Below, piece after piece: positions 1 through 8,638 of a DNA stretch of 64,000 nucleotides. Source of the stretch: Planctomycetota bacterium. GTDB lineage: Bacteria; Planctomycetota; UBA8742; UBA2392. The stretch's first letter is position 1; the number at the start of each line of letters is the position of its first letter. The notes beneath the pieces were generated by a model that saw only the letters and a list, made by a program, of their open reading frames with translations, did not search any database and was not told the DNA's origin. Where the stretch lies: positions 1 to 64,000 of the forward strand of contig JADLAK010000008.1 in NCBI GenBank assembly GCA_020848275.1, written 5' to 3'. The position numbers were made by a program, and so were the translations under genes.

Positions 1-185
1 ACAAGGGCGCCAACTGGCTTGAGCGCGAAGTGTTTGACATGTTCGGCATCCGCTTTGGCGGCCACAACGATATGCGCCGCGTGCTGACGCCGGAATATTT
101 TACCGACCACGTGCTGCGCAAGGACTATCCGCTCGCGGGCAAAGGCGAGCGCGACAACTTCGCCCGCTACGAAGAACTTGAATAG
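1..185 (+). CDS. nuoC: NADH-quinone oxidoreductase subunit C, C-terminal fragment
   Basis: Only the last 60 codons are in the window, reading in the frame that ends with TAG at 183-185. The peptide contains [12 protein letters not shown], then [12 protein letters not shown] and [13 protein letters not shown], which match the C-terminal signature of the 30-kDa NuoC subunit of respiratory complex I. That subunit sits in the peripheral arm that carries electrons from NADH to quinone. The gene starts upstream of the window. A strong hairpin follows the stop directly, so this is probably the end of a transcript. The only other complex I gene seen here is nuoE, about 43 kb away. Confidence 0.93.
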   Translation, partial: KGANWLEREVFDMFGIRFGGHNDMRRVLTPEYFTDHVLRKDYPLAGKGERDNFARYEELE

Positions 186-186
186 C

Positions 187-227
187 AAAAAGGGGTCTGG
201 CTCACGCTGCGTGCCTGACCCCTTTTT
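187..227. terminator. Bidirectional rho-independent-type terminator after nuoC
   Basis: AAAAAGGGGTC-GGC pairs with GCC-GACCCCTTTTT around a short loop, giving an A-run on one side and a T-run on the other. It lies between nuoC and the convergent gene at 268-3267, so it can serve both strands. The stem words (GGGGTCTGGCTC and GTGCCTGACCCC) recur at 58962-59013, so the terminator is also a member of a dispersed repeat family. Confidence 0.8.
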
Positions 228-267
228 CTGTTATGAACAGGCGAGCACTTGGCCTCGCCGGTTTTGT

Positions 268-3267
268 TTAACGTTCGACCTGCGCCTGCTTCCTGCGCCG
301 GCGCAGGGCCGCAAGGCCAAGCAAGCCAAGTATCGCCCAACAGGGGCCCGTGACGACGGCAACGCAGCCTCCGCCGTCGTCGTCGCCACCACCACCGCCG
401 CCCCCGCCCGTAACGATGGTACGCACGGTGCCGTCAGCCGAGCCGGTCACGGCGGTAACGGCGCTCGCGGTTACATCCGTTGACGCGTCAAGGATGCGAA
501 CGCGGATGGTGTCGACGCCCGCGCCGGCCTCGATGTCCGCGCCCACGAACAGGCGCAGTACCGCCGTTGCGGCGAATGCCTGGGAGCCCGTGAAGGTGAG
601 GGTTCCGGCGCCGGCGGGATCCTGCGCGACGCCGAATAACGCGTCCACCACAAGGTCGTTGTCGGTGTCAAAACCCAGGGTCACGTTCTCGATGTTGGCG
701 GCGATGTTCGCACCGGCGAGGTCCACGGTAATGCCGGTGACAGTCGTGCCGCCGGAGCCGGTTAGTGTGAAATTCGCAACCAGCAGCACCCGCAGAGTTC
801 CCAGCGTGACGTCGCCGGTCAGGTTGGCCGGGTGCGTGCTGACGGTGAGCGTGTTGGTGGAAACCACAAAGAATTCCCAGGTGATGTTTTCGTTCTCGTC
901 GGCGCCGTCGTTGTCGCCGCCGATGTTAAGGGCCACGCCGGCGCCTTCAGCCGCATTGGCGGTCAGGATGAAGCCGATGCCGTAGTCGTCGGTGGTGTTA
1001 GCCAGCTTCAGGCTCGATGTGTCGACGGTCAGGGCGACGATAACGTTGCCCGTCACGCCTACGGAGTTGTCAAAGAAGACGTCTTCAAAACGCGCCTCGC
1101 CGACGGCAAAGCCGCCGCGCGACGCCACCAGGTCAGGCCCCACCGTCAGGTGCGCGCCGCCAATGACGCCATCGGTGAAGTTGACGTCCGAGAAGTGGAA
1201 AGTGGTGACCGCCGCTTCGCCAAAGCGCGCCAGCAACTGCAGGCCGTCGCTGTCGTAGCCGCCGATGTCGAGGAAGTCGACGTCGACGCCGCCGTCCAGC
1301 GTCATCGCGTAGGGTGTTGCTCCGGTTACGGCGATGGCGGCCTCGTTGCCGCTGTTTCCGTTGACCGCGAGAATGCTGCAGCGGCCCACCTCGAAGACCG
1401 CTTCGGCCCCAACGCCGGAGAGGTTCATCGTCGAACCCGCGCCGAGGGTCAGACGCGCGCCGTTGACTTCTGTCGTTGCGCCGCCGGCGCCGCTGGTGCC
1501 GATGGAAACGTCGGCCGTGAACGTGACGGTCGAGCCCGCGGTGATAATCAGTTCGCTGCCGTCGCCGGCTGAATTCGCGTCGTCTGACGCGACCGCGACG
1601 GTGTCAGTCACGCTGATGACGCCCGAGCTGGCCTGGTTGAGGGTAAGGGTGTTGACGTTGCCCGCGGTGCCGGCGAGCGGAACCACGATGTCGTCCATGG
1701 TGAAAGTGCCGGTGCCGGTGACGTCGACGGTGATATCGACGCCCGCGGTGTTGCCGGCGGTGAAAATGTTGCCCGACAGCGTGCCGTCCGCCACGGTGAT
1801 GGTCAGGTCGCCCGCCGATGCGCCGATGGTGAGATCGTCGCCCGCGCCGCCGACCCAGCTCCCGCTCACCAGCAGCGTCAGGTCGTCGGTGAGGATGAAC
1901 GACCCGTTGATGGTCGCGGTGACGCCGTTGGTCACCGTGGTGCGGCCCAGCGTGAACGCGGTCGCGTCGCTTGCGAAGGTTTGATTCGCGGTCAGTTGCA
2001 GCAGCCCGGCGCCGGCCATGCTCCCGCCGCCCGTTTCGCTGAAGCCGCCGCCAAGGTTGATGGTTCCGTTGTTGGTGATCGTCGGGCCCGCAAACAGGCT
2101 CAACTGGCCCAGGCAGTTCAACACGCCTGTGGCCGCGACGGTGCCTCCGCCCAGATTCACGGCGTTGGTGATGGTCACGGTCGTCCCGGCGCTTACCGAA
2201 ATGCTGCCGCCGATGTCGTCAGCGGCGTCCAGCGTGACGGACGTCGTTCCCGCACGGTCGAAAGTAGTGATGCCGCCCAGCGAAACATCGCCTGCGCCCG
2301 TGAAGATCATGTCGTCGCCGGTCATGGTGCCGCCGTTGTTGGTGAAGTTGGCGCCGCCGTTGATGATGAAGTCGCCGTCGACGTTCAACAGCGGTGTAAC
2401 CGAGTTGGTCCCGCCCGTGACCGACAACTGCGCGCCGACGGTGAGCGAACCCGCGCCGACCGCTGCGCCGCTCATGGTGGTGTTGCCCGTAGTGGTGACA
2501 GCGGGTGAACCCGAAAGAGTAACGCCCCCGGCAAGGCCAAGGTTGGTGCATGCCAGCGTGTTGGTCAGCAGGTTGACGGTGCCGCCGCCGATGCATTCGA
2601 CCGTTGCGCCTACCACTGCCGTCGGCGGCGTGACGTTGATGTTGCCGGTCTGCGTGTCAAAGCGGAGGATGCCGGAATTGGTGACCGTAACCCCTGTGAA
2701 ATCCGCGGAGACGTCCAGCTCCAATACGCCGGTTGCGGCAATAGTGACGGTGCCGTTTCCGGGGGCGAAACCGGTTGTGGTGTTATTGAGGCGGCAATTC
2801 GCGCCGATGTTCAGGACGGCGCCCGCGCCCAGAACGATGGACCCGGTTACGGTCAGCGTCATCGACGATGTCCCGGCAATCGTGAGGCTGGCGCCCGCGG
2901 TTACAGACACGAAGTTAAAAGTGTTATCGCCGGTGCAGTTGATCGTCACCGCCGCCGTGGCGTTGGTCACGATGACGGAAAGCGTCGAACCCTGCGCAAG
3001 TGCGGCGGTCAACGCCACGGATTGCACCCCGCCCTGATCGAAGAGGGCGGAATCAACGGCGGTAAGGCCTGGCGGGGTAGCCGCCGAGCCGCCGTCTGCA
3101 GGCGCATCGCGCCAGTCGCCATCAATGCCGCCTACCGTCCAGTTACCATCGCCCGCGCTTACCGGGTCGAAGTATCTCGTGGTGCCGCCCGCCTGCAACG
3201 TCGATGCGCCCGCGCCGAGCAACAGCACAAACGTGAGCACAAAAAAGGCAAGTTTCTGCGCGCCCAT
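268..3267 (-). CDS. Large secreted repeat protein with C-terminal sorting-like tail
   Basis: The 999-residue product starts with a signal peptide (hydrophobic stretch after MGAQKLAFF). About 900 residues follow that are rich in Gly, Thr, Val, Asn and Ala with recurring units of the type NNGTINLGG, GAGDVSLGG and TNGVTATINGS, as in parallel beta-helix or autotransporter-passenger adhesins. The C terminus has a run of nine Gly, three Asp, GGGC, a single hydrophobic helix (VTGPCWAILGLLGLAAL) and an Arg/Lys cluster (RRRRKQ). This tripartite tail is the layout of the CTERM sorting signals (GlyGly-CTERM, MYXO-CTERM class) that are cut and anchored at the envelope. The start is supported by AAAGGTG just upstream. 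A cell-surface or extracellular structural role is inferred; no enzyme motif is visible. Confidence 0.75.
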   Translation of the reverse strand: MGAQKLAFFVLTFVLLLGAGASTLQAGGTTRYFDPVSAGDGNWTVGGIDGDWRDAPADGGSAATPPGLTAVDSALFDQGGVQSVALTAALAQGSTLSVIVTNATAAVTINCTGDNTFNFVSVTAGASLTIAGTSSMTLTVTGSIVLGAGAVLNIGANCRLNNTTTGFAPGNGTVTIAATGVLELDVSADFTGVTVTNSGILRFDTQTGNINVTPPTAVVGATVECIGGGTVNLLTNTLACTNLGLAGGVTLSGSPAVTTTGNTTMSGAAVGAGSLTVGAQLSVTGGTNSVTPLLNVDGDFIINGGANFTNNGGTMTGDDMIFTGAGDVSLGGITTFDRAGTTSVTLDAADDIGGSISVSAGTTVTITNAVNLGGGTVAATGVLNCLGQLSLFAGPTITNNGTINLGGGFSETGGGSMAGAGLLQLTANQTFASDATAFTLGRTTVTNGVTATINGSFILTDDLTLLVSGSWVGGAGDDLTIGASAGDLTITVADGTLSGNIFTAGNTAGVDITVDVTGTGTFTMDDIVVPLAGTAGNVNTLTLNQASSGVISVTDTVAVASDDANSAGDGSELIITAGSTVTFTADVSIGTSGAGGATTEVNGARLTLGAGSTMNLSGVGAEAVFEVGRCSILAVNGNSGNEAAIAVTGATPYAMTLDGGVDVDFLDIGGYDSDGLQLLARFGEAAVTTFHFSDVNFTDGVIGGAHLTVGPDLVASRGGFAVGEARFEDVFFDNSVGVTGNVIVALTVDTSSLKLANTTDDYGIGFILTANAAEGAGVALNIGGDNDGADENENITWEFFVVSTNTLTVSTHPANLTGDVTLGTLRVLLVANFTLTGSGGTTVTGITVDLAGANIAANIENVTLGFDTDNDLVVDALFGVAQDPAGAGTLTFTGSQAFAATAVLRLFVGADIEAGAGVDTIRVRILDASTDVTASAVTAVTGSADGTVRTIVTGGGGGGGGDDDGGGCVAVVTGPCWAILGLLGLAALRRRRKQAQVER
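480..491. repeat. Palindrome TTGACGCGTCAA, copy 1
   Basis: Exact 12-bp palindrome inside the secreted repeat protein gene. On the minus strand it reads CTT GAC GCG TCA A, encoding Leu-Asp-Ala-Ser. The same palindrome, in the same codon frame, lies at 11728, 39908 and 48142. Confidence 0.7.
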
Positions 3268-3407
3268 AAATCACCTTTCTCGCGGCGGCGCCGCTGTACG
3301 ATCTGTTCGCCCCTGCCCGGGGAAGTGGGACTATAATCGCGTTATTAGTCGCGCGCAACGAAGTTGCCGGGGCGGTGCTTACTTAGCGCGACGAGCGCGC
3401 CGGGCAA

Positions 3408-5729
3408 TCACTCCGCGTCTTCGCCGTTTATGCCCAGCAAGCCGCTCTTGCCGGTGAAGTTCAGGTTCGAGCCGCTTCGCTCGACGGTGAACTCGACGCG
3501 TTCCTGGTCGGCTGCCTCGCTAATCAGGCGCTGGAGATCCGCCGAACACGTAACCTTGGCGCCGTTGTATTGCACTACGATGTCGCCAGCTTGCAGGCCG
3601 ACGCGTTCGGCCTGTGAGTCCTTGGTGATGGCGGTGATCTTGAAGCCGCGCGTGAGTTTGAATTCAACCGTCAACTCGTTGACGCCTTTCTCGATGTTGA
3701 CGCGCCGGTCCACGTGGCGTTTGTCGGGCGCATGGGCGCTGAGGTTATGTTCGCCTGTGCCGGCGAGAAAAATCACCGCCATACCCCGGTGGTCGGTGGT
3801 TGCGCTGGAATATTCGCCCTGCGGGTCTATGACCCAGACCGACACGTTGACCATCGGGGCGCCGTCGGCGGCCGCAACCTTGACCTGCAATGTATTGAGC
3901 GAATCCAGGGTGAGGCTCAGTTTGTTCGGACCGGCGGCAAGTTTGACCTTCTGCGAATGTTTGACTTGCCACCAGTTCGTGACAACTTCGAGTATCCATT
4001 CGCCGGGCTCGACGGGGCCCAGGAAATACGAGCCGTCAGCCTCGGTGTCGGATGCGGTCGCGTTGCTCGAGCTGACCTCGATGTCGACTTCGCTGTCGGT
4101 CTCGCGCCGCAGCCGCACGTCGCAATTTGCGCCAAGCCAGGTGTTTCCCGGGCCGAGGATGACGCCGGACAGCTCGGCGCCGGGAGGCAATTGGTAGCTG
4201 AAGGCGTTGACGATGGCGGCCTTGAGTTCTTCCTTGCGTATGATTTCCGGGTAGCCGTCGGCGGCAATGACGATCGTGTACGTGCCCGGCGCCAGGCCGG
4301 CGAACTCGCGCAGGCCCGGCTCGCGCCATTTCATGGCGTGGATGCGCACGTCCTCACCATCATCTTGCAGGAACCTGATGCGGGCGTCGTCGACGGGCCG
4401 GCCGTTTTCGTCGGAAAGGCGTATCGCCAAGCGCAACCCGGCGTCGAGGCTGAAGTTCTTTTCGTTGATCCCGGGCTTGAGTTCGGTCTTTTCGCTCGAA
4501 CTTGCCGAACCATAGCGCGCGATAATGGTGCACACCTGGGCAGCGAGGCCCTCGACCAGGTAGCGGCCCTTGCTATCAGCCTGCACTTGCATCGTTTCAC
4601 CGGGGCCCTGGTCGGTGTCGGAATCCGTGTAGTCAACCTCGATGAACGTGCCGCCCGACCGGAACATCACATCGCCGTCGGCCGAGGCCACCATGTGCGC
4701 GGCCGGCCGCCTTCCCGCCTCGGGGTCGAGCGACAACGCGACAACGGCGTTGGCCAGGGGCGCGCCGCCCAGGTCGGTGACAACGCCGCACAACGTCACG
4801 GCGGGTCTGAGCGCCAGCGCCACGCGCGCCCCGGCTTCGGTGACATGCACTTCGGTGATTTCGCTCGGCGCCGCACCCGGGGCGGAGGCGTAAACGCGCG
4901 TGCGTCCGGCGTTCACCGACATGCGGAAAGTTCCCGCCGCAGATCGGAACGTGCGGTTCTCGATGTTCCAACCGCGGTTGGGGTCCTCGATGCAGACAGT
5001 GAACTGATCGGCGGGTTTGCCCTCGGGCGTCGTCACAACGCCCTCAAGCCAGCCCTCCGCCGAGAGCAAAAGCGTGACGTGGTCGCCCGGCGCCACCGAG
5101 TAGCGCCTCGTCGACCCGCGGCCCGGTGCGGCGGCAACAAGGTTGTAGCTTCGCCCGCCGTCGAGCCCGGTGAACTCGAACTTGCCGTTGGCGTCGGTCT
5201 TTACGCCGCGCCATTCGCGCTCGTAGGCCTGAAGATACCCGGCGACCTTGAGGTTGTGGCCGTGGCTGTTGACCCCGTCGAAGTGGGGATAGTCGAGGTC
5301 GAAGTCATTGCGGCGCGAGGTGACCATTACGTCGGCAGCGGCCTTGCCGGCGCCGTCGAGCACGACCCCGGTGATGACGCCGTCGCCTTGGTCGCTGGGA
5401 TTGGATTTCGCCGGATCAAACAGCGCGCCGGCCGCTTCAGTGGACGGCGATGCGCTCTCCAGCGCAGCCAAGGGCTTTTCGCGCCAGGCGGTTTTCGCGT
5501 GTGCGTCGCCGCCGCCGGCTGAATCAGCGGCGCGCGCATTTGACGCATTGCCGCCATTGGCGATGGCGCAATATCCGCTGCCGCCGCTGCAACCAGCGGC
5601 CTGCGGTTGCTCGACAAGGGTTGGCGCCATCGCGCCGCCGCGCGAAAAACCATACGCCGCCAGCGCCAGGGAAACCAGCGTGACGAAGAGTAGCAGGATG
5701 TTCAGGCCGGAGAGCCGATTGGCCGCCAT
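3408..5729 (-). CDS. Membrane-anchored carboxypeptidase-regulatory-like/PDZ protein
   Basis: 773 residues. One N-terminal transmembrane anchor (residues about 8-28, LNILLLFVTLVSLALAAYGF) is followed by a low-complexity linker. Next come several beta-sandwich modules resembling CarboxypepD_reg or SdrD-B repeats, with the recurrent pattern G-x-V-x-D/T-x(2)-G-x-P-L-A and TDANGKFEFTGLDGG. The last 90 residues form a PDZ-like domain (QAERVGLQAGDIVVQYNGAKV). The neighbour at 5758-8019 is a paralogue in the same orientation with the same MAANRLSxLN start, domain order and C-terminal ending (GLLGINGEDA versus GLMGITGEDA), so this is a tandem duplication. The bulk is predicted to be periplasmic or extracellular. 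Function unknown; PDZ plus Ig-like repeats suggests binding of peptide termini or a surface scaffold. Confidence 0.8.
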   Translation of the reverse strand: MAANRLSGLNILLLFVTLVSLALAAYGFSRGGAMAPTLVEQPQAAGCSGGSGYCAIANGGNASNARAADSAGGGDAHAKTAWREKPLAALESASPSTEAAGALFDPAKSNPSDQGDGVITGVVLDGAGKAAADVMVTSRRNDFDLDYPHFDGVNSHGHNLKVAGYLQAYEREWRGVKTDANGKFEFTGLDGGRSYNLVAAAPGRGSTRRYSVAPGDHVTLLLSAEGWLEGVVTTPEGKPADQFTVCIEDPNRGWNIENRTFRSAAGTFRMSVNAGRTRVYASAPGAAPSEITEVHVTEAGARVALALRPAVTLCGVVTDLGGAPLANAVVALSLDPEAGRRPAAHMVASADGDVMFRSGGTFIEVDYTDSDTDQGPGETMQVQADSKGRYLVEGLAAQVCTIIARYGSASSSEKTELKPGINEKNFSLDAGLRLAIRLSDENGRPVDDARIRFLQDDGEDVRIHAMKWREPGLREFAGLAPGTYTIVIAADGYPEIIRKEELKAAIVNAFSYQLPPGAELSGVILGPGNTWLGANCDVRLRRETDSEVDIEVSSSNATASDTEADGSYFLGPVEPGEWILEVVTNWWQVKHSQKVKLAAGPNKLSLTLDSLNTLQVKVAAADGAPMVNVSVWVIDPQGEYSSATTDHRGMAVIFLAGTGEHNLSAHAPDKRHVDRRVNIEKGVNELTVEFKLTRGFKITAITKDSQAERVGLQAGDIVVQYNGAKVTCSADLQRLISEAADQERVEFTVERSGSNLNFTGKSGLLGINGEDAE

Positions 5730-5757
5730 GCCTTGCTTCCAGACGAACCACGGGGGA

Positions 5758-8019
5758 TTATCGCACTGCGTCTTCGCCGGTAATGCCCATCAATCCGCCC
5801 TTGAGGTTGAGGGTGATTACCTGCCCGTTGCGGTCGAGGGCAACGGTGATCGACTCGGTGTCCTTGGTCTCGCGCACGAACTTGTAAATGTCCTGCATGT
5901 TGTTGCAACGTTTGCCGTTGTACTCAAACAGCAGGTCGCCGACCTGCATGCCCGCGCCCTTGGCCTGGCCATCATTGGTGAGCGAGGTGACCCTGATGCA
6001 ATTAGGCGCGCGAACTGTGAGGCTTTGTTCGTTGACGCCGTTGCGGATGTAAATGTCGCTGCTTTGGCTTCTGCCGGTCGGCGAGTTGAGGGTAATCTTG
6101 TAATTGCCCGGCGCGATGAACGAAATCGTAGCGATGCCCTTGGCGTCGGCCCATCCGTTGTAGCGTTTGCCTTCGGCGCCCGTCAGGGTGACCTCGCACC
6201 ACTCGGCGGTCGTGCCATCATCGGTGGTCACCGTGAGTTTCAACGTCCCGCCGGCGTCGACGTTCAGGGGGATGCGGTTGTCGCCCGCCGTCACGGTGAT
6301 CTTTTCTTTGTGCACCGCCGTCCAGTTCTGGTTCATCACTTCAAGCGTCCAGTCGCCCGCTTCGACAGGGCCAAGTTTGAACGAGCCATCGGCGCCAAGT
6401 TGCACTGTGCGCCCCTGGCCCCAGGCCGCGTTATCGTCTTCGCCGTCGCGACGCAGCCGCAACTGGTAGCCCTGGCCCAGTGACACGCCGCTGGTGGTTG
6501 TCAGCGTGCCGGAAATATTCGCGCCGGGGCTGAGCTTGATTTCGTACTGGTTGAGAATGCCTTCCTTGAGCGTTTCCTTGCGCGAATATTGCGGATAGCC
6601 CGCGGTGGTGATGTTGATGGTGTACTGCCCCGCCTTGAGCCCGGCGTACTCGAGCAACCCGCGCTCGGTGATCGGCAGGCGCTTGGCCTGCCCCCACCCG
6701 CCGTTGGCCGCCTGGAACCAAACATTGTCGGGCTCGATCGGGCCGCCGCCGCTGTCCGTCAGCTTGATCGTCACGCGTACACCGCTGTCGAGCTTGAAAT
6801 CCTGCTTCGTTTCTCCCGCGGGCAGTGCAATTTTCTGTTCCTGCTTGGCCTCGCCGTAGCTGGCTGTCGCCGTGTAGTCGCCCGGCGGGATGCTGTCGAT
6901 GCGGTAGCGCCCCAGGGAGTCCGTCGTGACGTTGACGCTGAAGGCCGCATCGCCGCCGCGGTCCCTTGACCTGCGCATGCCGCGGCTCAGGTCGATGGTG
7001 TCGTCGTCACCGCCGCCGACGGCCTGTACCGTGACCGCGGCTTCCGCCAGCGGCTTGCCGCCGCTGTCCGTAACGATGCCGCTCAGGACCGCGCCCGCTT
7101 CCAGTTTCAGCGCCACCTCCGCGCCATCGGCATCGATGGTGACCTCGACGGCCTTGGCCGACGCCAGTCCCGGCGCCGACGCCTGAACGCGCCGCATGCC
7201 AAAGGGCAGCGTCATCGAAAACGAGCCGTCGGCGCTGTTGAAAGTCTGTCGGCGCTGGTTCCAGTTCTGCCCGTTGACGCTGACGCTGATGGTGAACTTC
7301 GTCAGCGGCTTGCCGTCAGCGCCGGCCACGCTGCCGCGCAATACGCCCTCAAGCGACAGCACCAGTGTCACGTTGTCGCCTGCGGCGACGCGGCTGGCCG
7401 TTGCGCCGCCCGAACCCGTCGAAATCGCGCGGATGTCGTAGGCCAGGCTTGCATCGAGGCCGCTGAACTTGAACTTGCCGTCGCTGCCCGTTGTCGTGCT
7501 GCGGGTTTCGCGGTCGGCCGCGGCGAGGTACTGCGCCATCTCGGACTTGAACCGCTCGGCGTCGATGCCGTCGAAGTAAGGCATGATTTCATTGAAGTTG
7601 CTGCGGCGCGCCGTGATGGCCATGCCGCCCACGGGTTTTCCGCCTGCATCCATCACACTGCCCGTGATCGCCGCGTTGCCGCTGTCTGACGGGTTGGACG
7701 CGCCGCGTGGCGGCGGCGCGGGAGTGACCGGGTCGGCGTCAACGCGCGGTTCCGGCGTTGGCCGCGGCGTGCCGGGATTGCCGCCGTCATGGCCTGGCGG
7801 GACGGGCTTGGGGTCGGGGGGGCGGCGTCCGTCGCGGACAGGCGCGCCGTCGCGCGGCTGCGGGTTGCGGCCGTCGTCGGCATCAGCGATGTTGCTTTCG
7901 ACGTTGTTGCTGCGGTTGCGCGGCCCGCCCTGGATGAAGCCGTAGGTCGCCAGGAGCACCGACGCGAGGGTGATCACCAGCAGGATGATGTTGAGCGACG
8001 AAAGGCGATTAGCGGCCAT
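5758..8019 (-). CDS. Membrane-anchored carboxypeptidase-regulatory-like/PDZ protein, tandem paralogue
   Basis: I place the start at 8019, at MAANRLSSLN, because this aligns with the start of the paralogue at 5729. An upstream ATG at 8112 would add 31 residues with no counterpart there. The product is about 753 residues: an N-terminal transmembrane helix, a linker rich in Pro, Arg and Asp, repeated CarboxypepD_reg-like modules (GNAAITGSVMDAGGKPV; SDGKFKFSGLDASL; DSLGRYRIDSIPPGDY) and a C-terminal PDZ-like domain (KGAGMQVGDLLFEYNGKR). About 30 nt separate it from the downstream paralogue, so the two are probably cotranscribed. The ribosome site is weak (GGGGACC). Role unknown. Confidence 0.8.
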   Translation of the reverse strand: MAANRLSSLNIILLVITLASVLLATYGFIQGGPRNRSNNVESNIADADDGRNPQPRDGAPVRDGRRPPDPKPVPPGHDGGNPGTPRPTPEPRVDADPVTPAPPPRGASNPSDSGNAAITGSVMDAGGKPVGGMAITARRSNFNEIMPYFDGIDAERFKSEMAQYLAAADRETRSTTTGSDGKFKFSGLDASLAYDIRAISTGSGGATASRVAAGDNVTLVLSLEGVLRGSVAGADGKPLTKFTISVSVNGQNWNQRRQTFNSADGSFSMTLPFGMRRVQASAPGLASAKAVEVTIDADGAEVALKLEAGAVLSGIVTDSGGKPLAEAAVTVQAVGGGDDDTIDLSRGMRRSRDRGGDAAFSVNVTTDSLGRYRIDSIPPGDYTATASYGEAKQEQKIALPAGETKQDFKLDSGVRVTIKLTDSGGGPIEPDNVWFQAANGGWGQAKRLPITERGLLEYAGLKAGQYTINITTAGYPQYSRKETLKEGILNQYEIKLSPGANISGTLTTTSGVSLGQGYQLRLRRDGEDDNAAWGQGRTVQLGADGSFKLGPVEAGDWTLEVMNQNWTAVHKEKITVTAGDNRIPLNVDAGGTLKLTVTTDDGTTAEWCEVTLTGAEGKRYNGWADAKGIATISFIAPGNYKITLNSPTGRSQSSDIYIRNGVNEQSLTVRAPNCIRVTSLTNDGQAKGAGMQVGDLLFEYNGKRCNNMQDIYKFVRETKDTESITVALDRNGQVITLNLKGGLMGITGEDAVR

Positions 8020-8128
8020 TGGTGGTCCCCAAGCCAACGTACCCCCGCCGCAGCGGGCGCTAAATCTTGCGACATCAGGTAGTACGAGTGGGAATGCTAA
8101 ACGTTTCAACAAAAAACGGTGATTGCAA

Positions 8129-8214
8129 CACGGGCCTCTAGTCCGTGGGTTTTGTTTATCGTTGGGGCGAGGCCGTGCCGCGACGGAGCTTTAGCGAACT
8201 TGGGCGCCTCGCCC
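8129..8214. repeat. Two small palindromic repeats in the 8.0-8.6 kb gap
   Basis: ACGG-gcctctagt-CCGT (8129-8148) and GGGCGAGGC (8165-8173) pairing with GCCTCGCCC (8206-8214). They lie in the roughly 620-nt stretch between the divergent genes at 8019 and 8639. That stretch holds only these repeats, a decayed ORF and one more repeat at 8506-8546. No tRNA or intact gene is visible in it. Confidence 0.55.
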
Positions 8215-8228
8215 TGAAACGGCAATTC

Positions 8229-8506
8229 CTACCGCGACGAGATCAAGTCGATGGCCGACCTCGTGCCGGACAAGTGGAAGTAAGTGGCATTGACCGCCTT
8301 GTCGAAGGCTCTTAAATCCTTGGCGACGAGCTCCTTAAACCCAGAAAGTTGGTCGTCAGGTGTTTGTACTTGCCGTCCAGCAGCGCCACTTCCCGCTTGG
8401 CGAAGCCGTCGGCATGCTTGGTGCGCAGGTGATAAATGAAAGCCAACGCGTTCTGGTAAAACACCGAGGAAACAGACGCGTACCACCACATTGCAACAAA
8501 AGGCAT
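8229..8506 (-). pseudogene. Possible frameshifted gene remnant
   Basis: On the minus strand one frame gives MPFVAMWW...KREVALLDGKYKHLTTNFL. The next frame continues as SGFKELVAKDLRAFDKAVNATYFHLSG, with the switch near 8340. Read together they make one plausible helical polypeptide; each frame alone breaks down into Arg-rich or low-complexity sequence. This suggests a short gene disabled by a frameshift. I do not recognise the family, and a chance ORF pair remains possible. Confidence 0.3.
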
Positions 8507-8546
8507 TCACGGATGGGCAGTATGGACAGGATTTATTCCGTGTAGG
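8506..8546. repeat. Degenerate TTCACGGATG...CCGTGTA repeat
   Basis: TTCACGGATGGGCAG-TATGGACAGGAT-TATTCCGTGTAGG is a worn copy of the element seen intact at 22168-22231 and half at 12459-12489. It lies just upstream of oleA and may overlap its leader. Confidence 0.5.
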
Positions 8547-8638
8547 TCTTTGCGGGTGCATAACGTGTTTATCGCATGTTTCAAGAATTTCTGAAATATC
8601 TTGAGTTTCGAGAGCGCCGCGGGCACACTTGCCGCCCC

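Noticed and set aside
832-3037. Several long plus-strand ORFs opposite the secreted repeat protein gene
   Set aside because: They are GC-rich antisense frames with no ribosome site or domain; the minus-strand protein has a signal peptide, repeats and a sorting tail.
3714-5522. 602-residue plus-strand ORF
   Set aside because: Antisense shadow of the first PDZ protein gene; composition is Arg/Gly/Ala/Val-biased and lacks any fold pattern.
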